From positions 1 to 8,526 of the forward strand of contig JAGRLX010000186.1 of the NCBI GenBank assembly GCA_020441605.1: a stretch of 8,526 bases of DNA, read 5' to 3'. Both the position numbers and the translations under genes were made by a program. Positions 1 to 6,226 of this stretch are shown here, one piece after another. The first letter of the stretch is position 1, and every line of letters starts with the position of its first letter. The notes beneath the pieces were generated by a model. It did not search any database and was not told the DNA's origin. It worked only from the letters and a program-made list of their open reading frames with translations. This stretch comes from Alphaproteobacteria bacterium. Lineage in GTDB: Bacteria; Pseudomonadota; Alphaproteobacteria; Rhizobiales; Aestuariivirgaceae.

Positions 1-182
1 GTCACTTTCCCGCGCGGCTCATGCAGCAGGAAGGCACGGAGATCGTCGCCCTTGGTTTCGAGCCAACGAGCCTTCTCGAACATCGTCTCGCCCGGGACAT
101 TCAGAACACCGCCGGTGATAACTTCGTTCGGTTCTCCCTCGGCATGTGCGCCGACCACGTTGATCATCCGTGACAGTCTCAT
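1..182 (-). CDS. Proline racemase-family protein, N-terminal 60 residues (gene continues off the left edge)
   Basis: The 60 visible codons read MRLSRMINVVGAHAEGEP, then NEVITGGV, VPGETMFEKARWL and FLLHEPRGK. This is the N-terminal pattern of the proline racemase / 4-hydroxyproline 2-epimerase / trans-3-hydroxyproline dehydratase superfamily, cytosolic enzymes that abstract the alpha proton of proline-like compounds. The better-known members carry HTGGEP where this one has HAEGEP, so it belongs to a divergent branch whose substrate I cannot name. The catalytic Cys/Ser/Thr positions lie outside the window. The ATG at 182 is well supported: it overlaps the stop of the GMC gene as ATGA and has GGAGG seven bases upstream. 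An internal Met at residue 6 is a weaker alternative. It is the sixth gene of the operon and presumably acts downstream of the transporter and dehydrogenase. Family assignment is firm; function is not. Confidence 0.82.
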   Translation of the reverse strand, partial: MRLSRMINVVGAHAEGEPNEVITGGVLNVPGETMFEKARWLETKGDDLRAFLLHEPRGKV

Positions 183-1819
183 GATGCGGCCTCCGCGAGG
201 TAGTAGTCGACTTTTTCCGGCGCAAGCGGCGCGCGGCCCCGGATGTCATCGGCAATTCGTTCGGCCATCATGATGACGGGTGCATTGAGGTTACCGGTCA
301 AGATCTCAGGCATGATCGACGCGTCAACGACCCTGAGCCCCTCCATCCCATGCACCCGGCCCATGTTGTCGACGACCGAGTTCTCGTCTATCCCCATGCG
401 GCAAGAACAACAGGGGTGGTAATTGGTGCCCGCAACAGTTCGTAGCCAGGTCTCGATCTCCTCGTCCGTCCGCACGCCATCACCTGGCGTGACCTCTGCC
501 CCGCGGAACTCATCCCACGCGGCTTGCTTCACCGTGTCGCGGATCGCCTTCGTGGCCCGCACCGCAAGCTCCACATCGTCGCGCTCCTTGAAGTAGTTGA
601 ATCGGAACTTCGGATTCGCCATCGGGTCAGCCGATCCGATCCAGACCCGTCCCTGGGACTTCGGCCGCATCAGGCTGAAGAAATACTGGAAGCCGTTTTC
701 CAGCTTGACGTTGCCGTGTTGGAACTCACCAAGCATCGGCACGAACTCGAACTGGACGTCCGGAATGATCTCGCCATCTCTCACCCGCATGAATGTTCCC
801 ACCTCGAAGAAGTTGGTCGCACCGAGCCCCTTCTTAAAGAGGAGCCACTGGACCCCGAGTTTTGCCTTTCCGATCAGGCTCAACGCCTTGGCGGCAGAGA
901 CATTCTTGGTTGCCCTGTACATGACGGGCGCGGCAATGTGGTCCTTCAGGCCATGCCCTACGGCGGGCAAGTGATGGGCGACGCGCACACCGACGGATCG
1001 CAAATGATCCGCGTCACCAATCCCAGAAAGCTGCAGGAGTTGCGGCGAGTTGATCGCGCCGGCGCAGAGAATGGTTTCCTTCTCAACATCGAAGGTCATG
1101 TTGCCGGTAGGCGCCTTGACCGCTACACGTACTGCACGCTTGTTCGATGTCTCGATTTTCAGGACACGTGCGCCGGTCAACACATCGAGGTTCGGGCGCC
1201 GCGGCTGCTTGTGAATATAGGCGTAAAAAGTGTTGTAGCGGATACCATCGCCGACATTGCGCTGGGTGATGTGAACGCCTTCCTGCTTGAAACCGTTGTG
1301 GTCGGCCACGTGCTCCAACCCCATCTGCTGGCCGGCATTCAGGAAGGCATGGTAGAGCGGGTTCTCGGCCTTGCAGGTCTCTACCCGCATCGGGCCCCTG
1401 CCCCCGCGATAGGTGTTGGCGCCACGGTCGAATGTTTCGGCCTTCTTGAAATAAGGCAAGACGTCGGCGTAGGACCAGCCGTCAAGACCCTTTCTTGCCC
1501 AGTTGTCGTAATCCCAGGGATTCGCCCTGACCCAGTTCATCCCGTTGATCGAGGATGATCCTCCGAGGACGCGGCCACGCGACTCATGCACCGTTCGATT
1601 GTTCAGATGGGGTTCGGGCTCGGAGTCGTAAAACCAGTTGAACCGGTCGTTCATCAGCGGAAAGCCGAGAGCTGCCGGCATCCTGATGTAGAGATGGTTG
1701 TCCTTCGGCCCCGCTTCCAGCAGTAGCACTCTGTTGGATGGGTCTTCGGCGAGACGCGCGGCGATGACTGAGCCGGCCGAGCCTGAGCCGATTACCACAT
1801 AGTCATAGCTGGCTTTCAT
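179..1819 (-). CDS. GMC-family FAD-dependent oxidoreductase, choline dehydrogenase-like (546 aa)
   Basis: A complete glucose-methanol-choline oxidoreductase, which oxidises a primary or secondary alcohol by hydride transfer to FAD. The N-terminus has the dinucleotide fold: VVIGSGSAGS at residues 8-17 and the ribose-binding Glu in LLLEAG (E35). GMC signature 1 (GRVLGGSSSINGMNW) starts at G82 and signature 2 (GAINSPQLLQLSGIG) is at 254-268. The C-terminus has NYHPCCSCRMG with the catalytic His at H468, and TGNLNAPVIMMAE with the partner Asn at N512. Length and motifs resemble BetA (about 556 aa), but this does not prove choline as substrate: no betaine aldehyde dehydrogenase or BetI is nearby and the transporter is of the sugar type. 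No signal peptide, so cytosolic or peripherally membrane-bound. No His sits in the signature 1 segment where covalent FAD linkage occurs in choline oxidase, so FAD is probably non-covalent. GGAGG lies nine bases before the ATG; the ATPase stop is 4 nt upstream. Confidence 0.93.
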   Translation of the reverse strand: MKASYDYVVIGSGSAGSVIAARLAEDPSNRVLLLEAGPKDNHLYIRMPAALGFPLMNDRFNWFYDSEPEPHLNNRTVHESRGRVLGGSSSINGMNWVRANPWDYDNWARKGLDGWSYADVLPYFKKAETFDRGANTYRGGRGPMRVETCKAENPLYHAFLNAGQQMGLEHVADHNGFKQEGVHITQRNVGDGIRYNTFYAYIHKQPRRPNLDVLTGARVLKIETSNKRAVRVAVKAPTGNMTFDVEKETILCAGAINSPQLLQLSGIGDADHLRSVGVRVAHHLPAVGHGLKDHIAAPVMYRATKNVSAAKALSLIGKAKLGVQWLLFKKGLGATNFFEVGTFMRVRDGEIIPDVQFEFVPMLGEFQHGNVKLENGFQYFFSLMRPKSQGRVWIGSADPMANPKFRFNYFKERDDVELAVRATKAIRDTVKQAAWDEFRGAEVTPGDGVRTDEEIETWLRTVAGTNYHPCCSCRMGIDENSVVDNMGRVHGMEGLRVVDASIMPEILTGNLNAPVIMMAERIADDIRGRAPLAPEKVDYYLAEAAS

Positions 1820-1823
1820 GGCA

Positions 1824-2885
1824 TCAGGCCTCCACCAGCCTCGCCGAACCCGGGCGAATGTTCACGCCGACGGTCTGCCCAGTGTGAACTGTCGTGCGCG
1901 CAACAATGGCGATCAAGTCGACATCCCCGTACTTGAGATAGACATTGGTGTTCTGGCCAAGCGGTTCGACAAGGTCGACCAGCGCCTGAAAATCGCCGTC
2001 CTCGGGCGACGCCACTATGGAGAGGTTCTCCGGGCGGACACCGAGGAAACCGGCATTGGCCCTCACCGCTGCAGGATGCGCTGCCAATTCGACTTCTGAG
2101 ATCTTGTCCGCGAGAGCAGGCAATGCGCAGGAGTAACGGCCGCCGTGTTCCTGGCGCGCTGGCAGCAGGTTCATGGGTGGCGAGCCCACGAACTCCGCAA
2201 CAAATCCAGTGCGTGGATGCTCGTAGAGGTCCATGGGGGAAGCGATCTGGACCATTACGCCATCTTTCATCACGGCGATGCGGCCGGCCATCGACATGGC
2301 TTCGACTTGATCGTGGGTCACGTAGATCGTTGTAATACCAAGCCGGGTGACGAGCTTCTTGATCTCGGTGCGCATCTGGGCACGCAGCTTGGCATCCAGT
2401 GCCGACAGCGGCTCGTCCATGAGGAACACACGTGGGTTACGAATGAGCGCGCGGGCCAGGGCCACACGCTGCCGCTGGCCACCCGAGATCTGGCCCGGCT
2501 TGCGGTTGAGCAGCGCATGGATGCCCATAGTCTCAGCGACTTCCTCGACCTTGGCGTTTCGCTCGACCTTCGGCATCTTGCGGATCTTGAGCGGGAACTC
2601 GATGTTGCCGCGGATCGACAGGTGCGGATAAAGCCCGTAGTCTTGGAACGCCATCGCAATATCCCGGTGGCGAGGCTCTTGGTAAGTGACGTCCCGGCCA
2701 TGGATGTAGATCTCGCCGGAGGTTGGAAGTTCGAGCCCGGCAACCATCCGCAGCGTCGTGGTCTTGCCGCATCCCGACGGCCCCAGCATGACGAAGAACT
2801 CGCCGTCATCAATATTGACGGAGACATCTTTCACAGCATGAAAAGCGCCGAACCACTTCTCAAGATTTCTGATTTCTACGGACAT
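1824..2885 (-). CDS. ABC transporter ATP-binding protein, MalK/UgpC-like (CUT1 family, 353 aa)
   Basis: The energising subunit of the importer, which would form a homodimer on the cytoplasmic face of the two permeases. All nucleotide-binding motifs are present: Walker A GPSGCGKTT (35-43), Q-loop Gln (Q81, in AFQDYGLYPHL), signature ISGGQ (133-137), Walker B VFLMDE (153-158), D-loop SALD (161-164) and switch His H191 (VTHDQVEAM). Residues from about 235 form the regulatory OB/TOBE extension typical of MalK/UgpC/MsmX-type ATPases, including LGVRPENL near residue 281. The 353 aa length fits that family. The signature Leu is Ile here, a common harmless variant. The gene lies 5 nt after the MalG-like stop and 4 nt before the GMC start, so it is translated as part of the operon; AAAGGG, formed by the end of the upstream gene, serves as its ribosome binding site. 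Family and role are secure; the substrate is not. Confidence 0.96.
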   Translation of the reverse strand: MSVEIRNLEKWFGAFHAVKDVSVNIDDGEFFVMLGPSGCGKTTTLRMVAGLELPTSGEIYIHGRDVTYQEPRHRDIAMAFQDYGLYPHLSIRGNIEFPLKIRKMPKVERNAKVEEVAETMGIHALLNRKPGQISGGQRQRVALARALIRNPRVFLMDEPLSALDAKLRAQMRTEIKKLVTRLGITTIYVTHDQVEAMSMAGRIAVMKDGVMVQIASPMDLYEHPRTGFVAEFVGSPPMNLLPARQEHGGRYSCALPALADKISEVELAAHPAAVRANAGFLGVRPENLSIVASPEDGDFQALVDLVEPLGQNTNVYLKYGDVDLIAIVARTTVHTGQTVGVNIRPGSARLVEA

Positions 2886-2890
2886 CGGAA

Positions 2891-3739
2891 TTACCCTTTC
2901 ACGGCGCCCAGGGTCAGGCCCTGCACGAGGTAACGTTGCATCATGAGAACCAGGACGATCACGGGAAACGACATCACCACGCCGGCCGCACAGGCCAGCC
3001 CGAAGGCGATGGCTTTTGGCTTGATCGCGTTGGCGGCGATCACCGGCAAGGTCTTTGCGTCCGAAGAGGTCAGGATGCTGGCGAACAGAAACTCATTCCA
3101 GGCAAACATGAACACGATGACCATCGTTGCCGCGAGACCAGGCAGGAGCAGCGGCACCGTCACCCTCCAGAAGGCCTCGATACGGCCACAGCCGTCGATC
3201 ATTGCCGCTTCCTCGACGGACTGTGGAATATCCTGAATGAACACCCGCATAATCCAGACTACGAAAGGCAAGCCGGCCAGGGCATAAACCGCAATGAGAA
3301 GCCATGGGGTGTCGAAGACGCCGATGAAGCGCGCGATCATGAACAGCGGGATCACGCTGACGATTGGCGGCAACATACGGATGGAGAGCACTTCGAGTGC
3401 CAGCGCGTTCTTACCGCCGACAGGAAACCGAGCCAGAGCATAAGCCCCCATGGTGCCGGCAATCATCGCCAGGAGCGTGGCGAGGGTCACGATGAACAGG
3501 GAGTTGATCATGGCATCACCTGCCCCCAGTTCGGTGACCAGCTTGGCGAAATTCCCGATCGTCGGTGAAAAGATGAAGACTGGTGGATACTGGCTGCTGA
3601 CCTCATCTGATTTGAACGCCGAAGCAAACATCCAATAGACGGGAAAAATGAAGAACAGCGTGACCAGAATGGAGAGAAGCCAGAACAGAAGGCCTTTCGC
3701 ACCGGAGCGCAATTGATGAATTCGCTTTGCAGTCGCCAT
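2891..3739 (-). CDS. ABC transporter permease, MalG-like (CUT1 inner-membrane subunit, 282 aa)
   Basis: The second transmembrane subunit of the importer. It has about six hydrophobic segments (roughly residues 17-40, 80-103, 115-140, 146-167, 200-222 and 250-270). The conserved cytoplasmic EAA loop, which docks on the ATPase, reads EEAAMIDGCGRIEAFW at about 176-191 and is followed by VTVPLLLPGL. The N-terminal FPVYWMFASAFKSDE is typical of MalG/UgpE-type proteins. Start choice: a GTG at 3742 overlaps the upstream stop as GTGA, but the ATG at 3739 sits seven bases after GGAGG, against four for the GTG, and shares one base with that stop (TGATG). I therefore chose the ATG; the GTG would add one Met. 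The overlap suggests translational coupling to the MalF-like gene, giving equal amounts of the two permeases. Confidence 0.95.
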   Translation of the reverse strand: MATAKRIHQLRSGAKGLLFWLLSILVTLFFIFPVYWMFASAFKSDEVSSQYPPVFIFSPTIGNFAKLVTELGAGDAMINSLFIVTLATLLAMIAGTMGAYALARFPVGGKNALALEVLSIRMLPPIVSVIPLFMIARFIGVFDTPWLLIAVYALAGLPFVVWIMRVFIQDIPQSVEEAAMIDGCGRIEAFWRVTVPLLLPGLAATMVIVFMFAWNEFLFASILTSSDAKTLPVIAANAIKPKAIAFGLACAAGVVMSFPVIVLVLMMQRYLVQGLTLGAVKG

Positions 3740-4677
3740 CACCGCGCCTCCTTCTCATTCACGGTCTTCAAGAAGCCGGTCAAGTTGACGTAGATCAGCA
3801 CGACGACCAGTACAAAGATCAGGATGAGCCATGATACGGCAGCACCATAGCCGAGGTCGAAGAACCGAAAGTTCACCCTTTGCAGATAGATGGACACCAG
3901 ATCGGTGGCGAAGTCGGGACCGCCTCTTGTCACGATATAGACGGTATCGAACGTGCGGATCGCATCGAGAAGGCGCAGCAGCGTTGCGATGACGATCACC
4001 GGTTTGAGCATCGGCAGTGTCACCAGCCAAAAGGCGGTAACCGGCCCTGCCCCGTCGATGGCTGCCGATTCGAACGGGCTGTGCGGCAGAGACTTGAGTC
4101 CTGCAAAGATGATGATGAACATGAAGGGCGTCCACTGCCACACGTCGACGAGGACCATCGAGGCCAAAGCTGTCTGGCGCGAACTGGCCCAGAGCAGCGG
4201 ATCAATTCCCAGGAGACCGACGACATAGTTGAGGACCCCGAGCTCCGGCATCATCATGATGCGCCAGGTCAGGCCAACTGCGACCGGCGTGATCAGCATC
4301 GGGATCATGATCAGCGAGCGCATCAGCACGAAGCCCGGAAGCTTGCGGTTGAACAGGACGGCCATTGAGATGGCGAGGATCAGTGAGATTGAAACGCTCG
4401 CGGCGGTGAAGATCCCCGTGGTGGCAACGGCGTGCCAGAACTGTCCATCGGCAAGCGCACGGCCGTAGTTGTCCAGCCAGACCAGGCCCTGATGCTGGGA
4501 CGGATTGGTCGGCCGGTATCCTGTGAAGGACACGTAAAGCGAATGGAGGAGCGGATAGACTCCCACGACATTCATGATGATCAGGATGGGAGCGAGCAGT
4601 ATCCAGGGGGCCCATTTCTCGCCCGCGCGTTGTGCTCTTTTCGAACCAGTGGGCACGCTTGTCGATGCAACAGCCAT
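3739..4677 (-). CDS. ABC transporter permease, MalF-like (CUT1 inner-membrane subunit, 312 aa)
   Basis: The first transmembrane subunit of the importer. A short basic N-terminus leads into the first membrane helix (WAPWILLAPILIIM, from residue 22), then VYPLLHSLYVSFTGY, the usual start of UgpA/MalF-type permeases. Hydrophobic segments follow near 87-108, 118-142, 168-192, 224-240 and 279-298. The EAA loop is ESAAIDGAGPVTAFW at about 203-217, followed by LPMLKP. TRGGP and FFDLGYGAA near 250-280 are also conserved in CUT1 permeases. The large periplasmic loop of enteric MalF is absent, as in most short CUT1 permeases. AAGGGG lies five bases before the ATG. The gap to the binding-protein gene is 99 nt and carries a stem-loop, so output of this gene may be lower than that of the binding protein. 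Confidence 0.95.
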   Translation of the reverse strand: MAVASTSVPTGSKRAQRAGEKWAPWILLAPILIIMNVVGVYPLLHSLYVSFTGYRPTNPSQHQGLVWLDNYGRALADGQFWHAVATTGIFTAASVSISLILAISMAVLFNRKLPGFVLMRSLIMIPMLITPVAVGLTWRIMMMPELGVLNYVVGLLGIDPLLWASSRQTALASMVLVDVWQWTPFMFIIIFAGLKSLPHSPFESAAIDGAGPVTAFWLVTLPMLKPVIVIATLLRLLDAIRTFDTVYIVTRGGPDFATDLVSIYLQRVNFRFFDLGYGAAVSWLILIFVLVVVLIYVNLTGFLKTVNEKEAR

Positions 4678-4722
4678 GGCTGCCCCTTTTCAGGAAAGCT
4701 CGTTCGAGATCCGTCCGGTGGG

Positions 4723-4761
4723 GACGGGGACAGGGAGAATAGCAACATCCCCGCCCCCATC
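4723..4761 (-). promoter_or_regulatory. GC-rich intercistronic stem-loop between binding-protein and permease genes
   Basis: On the transcribed minus strand, bases 4761-4748 can pair with 4736-4723. This gives 14 pairs with no mismatch if three G-U pairs are allowed; the core arms are GGGGGCGGGGA and TCCCTGTCCCC. The loop is 11 nt (4747-4737). No run of U follows the stem, so it does not look like a standard intrinsic terminator. In binding-protein-dependent ABC operons such hairpins often stabilise the upstream mRNA or cause partial termination, so that binding protein is made in excess over permease; that role here is inferred. A separate 10-bp palindrome, GGAGCGCTCC (4767-4776), directly follows the upstream TAA. 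Confidence 0.6.
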
Positions 4762-4776
4762 GGAATGGAGCGCTCC

Positions 4777-6072
4777 TTAGCGGCCGAGCACCTCGCGAAC
4801 GCGGGTCTCCGCGTCGGCCATCGCAGCGGCCGGTTCCTTGCGACCATTGACACCCGCAAGAACCTCTTCGTAGATCACGCGCTGAATCTCAACCGCATTG
4901 ACCTCACGATACGGCGGGATCGAGATTGGCGACGTGCCACGCTTGCCGAAGTCCTGGAAGGCCTGCAGCGTCGGCGCCTTCGCCACCACGTCCGGATTGT
5001 CGATGTCGCTCTGCAGGCAAAGCGACGACTCGCCGTGCTCGCGCATCAGCTGGTAGGCCTTGCCTTCGGTCATCCAAGCCAGGAACTTATAGGCTTCGTC
5101 CTTGTGCTTGGATGCAGCGTTGATGACGATCGACCAGCCGCCAACCATCTGCTGCTCGAACTTTTCGGACGGCGCGACGGTGTAACCGAACTTGCCCTTA
5201 TGCGGACCATCCTCGATGCCCACGAGCACGTCCGACCAAGTGATGATCATGGCGGCCCCGCCCTGCTGCATCACCGACGAGCCCTCCGGGTAGTCAAAGC
5301 CCTCGACACCCTTCGGGCAGAACGGCAATACCTCGCGTAGGCGCTCAATGGCGCGTGCGCCCTGGCCTTCGCTATTGAAAACGACGTTACGGTTCTCGTC
5401 GAACACGCCGTCGTTCTGCGGGTCAATCTTGGTCATGCCCATCAGACGGCTGCCCCAGTCGCCCGACATGTGCGCGTCCTGACCGCCCAGCAACAGCACG
5501 TTTCCGGCTGTGGTATCGCTATGCAGCGCCTTGGTGGCGGCGGCATACTCGTTCCAGTTCTTGGGAACCGCGATCCCCTTCTCCTCCAGCAGGTCCCTGC
5601 GATAGGCAAAGATTGGCGTCGTCATCGCGACCGGGAGGCCGTACCGCTTGCCCTGGTATTGCTGGTACGTGATCGAGGCCGGCGAGAGATTGGCGAGCTG
5701 CAGATCGGGCAGTCCGGCGTTTGCCGCCTTGATGTCGTCGAGGGGTGCGGCCCAGCCGTTCGCCATCGGCTGGACGATCCACAAATTGTCCGTGGTGATC
5801 AGATCGAAGGTAGCCGACCCCTGGCTGAGTTCGATCAGCATCTTCTCGTAATGCGACTCGTAGGGGTTCGATTCGCCGGTAATCTTTGCGTCCGAGTAAG
5901 CCTCCGCGATGTTGCCGGTCAGCGCCTCGGCCCACAGCGTGTTGCTGTTGAGGATGTTCAGCATCGCCTCTTCTGCCAGCGCCGGCGACACTCGCCAGGC
6001 AGCAAAGACGGCGGTCATGGCGGCTGTGTGCTGCAGCATGCCGCGGCGGGTCATATTGAGTGTCTTGCTCAT
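4777..6072 (-). CDS. Extracellular solute-binding protein of a CUT1-type ABC importer, Tat-type signal (431 aa)
   Basis: The periplasmic binding protein that gives the importer its specificity. The N-terminus carries a twin-arginine-like signal (TRRGMLQ, arginines 9-10), a modest hydrophobic stretch ([10 protein letters not shown]) and a likely cleavage site after SPALA (about residue 33). The mature part has the features of family 1 sugar-type binding proteins: a segment like [19 protein letters not shown] followed by a tryptophan-rich stretch ([12 protein letters not shown]), [32 protein letters not shown] and a C-terminal KFLAWMTEG helix. Length is normal for this family. The start at 6072 has AGGGAG six bases upstream. 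A second Met at residue 7 would leave the Tat motif intact and is possible. It is the first gene of the operon, downstream of the LacI-type operators. Ligand class (sugar, polyol, glycerol derivative or other) cannot be decided from motifs. Confidence 0.94.
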   Translation of the reverse strand: MSKTLNMTRRGMLQHTAAMTAVFAAWRVSPALAEEAMLNILNSNTLWAEALTGNIAEAYSDAKITGESNPYESHYEKMLIELSQGSATFDLITTDNLWIVQPMANGWAAPLDDIKAANAGLPDLQLANLSPASITYQQYQGKRYGLPVAMTTPIFAYRRDLLEEKGIAVPKNWNEYAAATKALHSDTTAGNVLLLGGQDAHMSGDWGSRLMGMTKIDPQNDGVFDENRNVVFNSEGQGARAIERLREVLPFCPKGVEGFDYPEGSSVMQQGGAAMIITWSDVLVGIEDGPHKGKFGYTVAPSEKFEQQMVGGWSIVINAASKHKDEAYKFLAWMTEGKAYQLMREHGESSLCLQSDIDNPDVVAKAPTLQAFQDFGKRGTSPISIPPYREVNAVEIQRVIYEEVLAGVNGRKEPAAAMADAETRVREVLGR

Positions 6073-6116
6073 GCTTTTCTCCCTGATGTGGTGCGCACTT
6101 GAACGTGCGAATTCTC

Positions 6117-6131
6117 GTAAACGGCGTTTCC
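6117..6131. promoter_or_regulatory. Possible auxiliary operator with a widened centre
   Basis: GTAAACG and CGTTTCC flank a single G. The half-sites match those of the main operators (GTAAACG, and GGAAACG when reversed), but the core is CGGCG instead of CG, so the halves are 3 bp further apart than in a normal LacI-family site. Its centre is about 21.5 bp, near two helical turns, from the centre of the first operator. It might be a degenerate or auxiliary site. Confidence 0.35.
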
Positions 6132-6139
6132 TATATTAT
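6132..6139 (+). promoter_or_regulatory. Possible -10 element for the lacI-type regulator gene
   Basis: Overlapping TATATT (6132-6137) and TATTAT (6134-6139) each match the -10 consensus in five of six positions. No convincing -35 stands 16-18 nt upstream. If used, transcription would start inside the operators, implying autoregulation. The leader to the ATG at 6227 would be about 80 nt. Confidence 0.3.
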
Positions 6140-6167
6140 GGGAACGTTTCCATGTAAACGTTCCCAT
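6138..6167. promoter_or_regulatory. 30-bp palindrome: two abutting LacI-family operators
   Basis: The segment is an inverted repeat of two 15-base arms with only one mismatched pair (6150 with 6155). It consists of two adjacent 14-bp sites, TGGGAACGTTTCCA (6139-6152) and TGTAAACGTTCCCA (6153-6166). Each is centred on the CG that is characteristic of LacI/GalR-family operators, and the centres are 14 bp apart. It sits between the divergent operon and the LacI-family gene and overlaps the predicted operon promoter. Binding by the adjacent regulator is inferred from location and sequence type. Confidence 0.8.
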
Positions 6168-6226
6168 TTATTGTTGTCAAGGAGAATCCCCCGTGACAGA
6201 GTGGGCTGTCGAGTGGAGTGCAAAAA

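Larger units (their letters stand above)
6130..6180 (-). promoter_or_regulatory. Predicted promoter of the transporter-dehydrogenase operon
   Basis: Reading the minus strand, a perfect TTGACA (-35) lies at 6180-6175. A -10 placed 17 nt downstream reads TTACAT (6157-6152), only 3 of 6 matches. An alternative pair uses TTTACA (6158-6153) and TATAGG (6135-6130), again with a 17-nt spacer, with 5 and 4 matches. Either way the LacI-type operators cover the spacer and -10 region, which is the expected geometry for repression. The leader to the ATG at 6072 would be roughly 50-75 nt. The assignment is by eye; no transcript start is known. Confidence 0.5.

Noticed and set aside
524..1558. Long plus-strand open frame (344 codons) opposite the GMC gene
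   Set aside because: It is antisense to a gene with complete catalytic motifs, shows no known domain, and is rich in residues typical of mirrored GC-rich codons. Similar frames lie opposite the other operon genes (2145-2933, 2936-3568, 4432-5340).
179..1819. Naming the GMC gene betA (choline dehydrogenase)
   Set aside because: Motifs fit many GMC dehydrogenases; there is no betaine aldehyde dehydrogenase, BetI or choline transporter nearby, and the operon has a sugar-type importer.
6094..6109. Inverted repeat CGCAC/GTGCG in the operon leader
   Set aside because: Only 5 bp per arm with a 6-nt centre and no link to a known site type.
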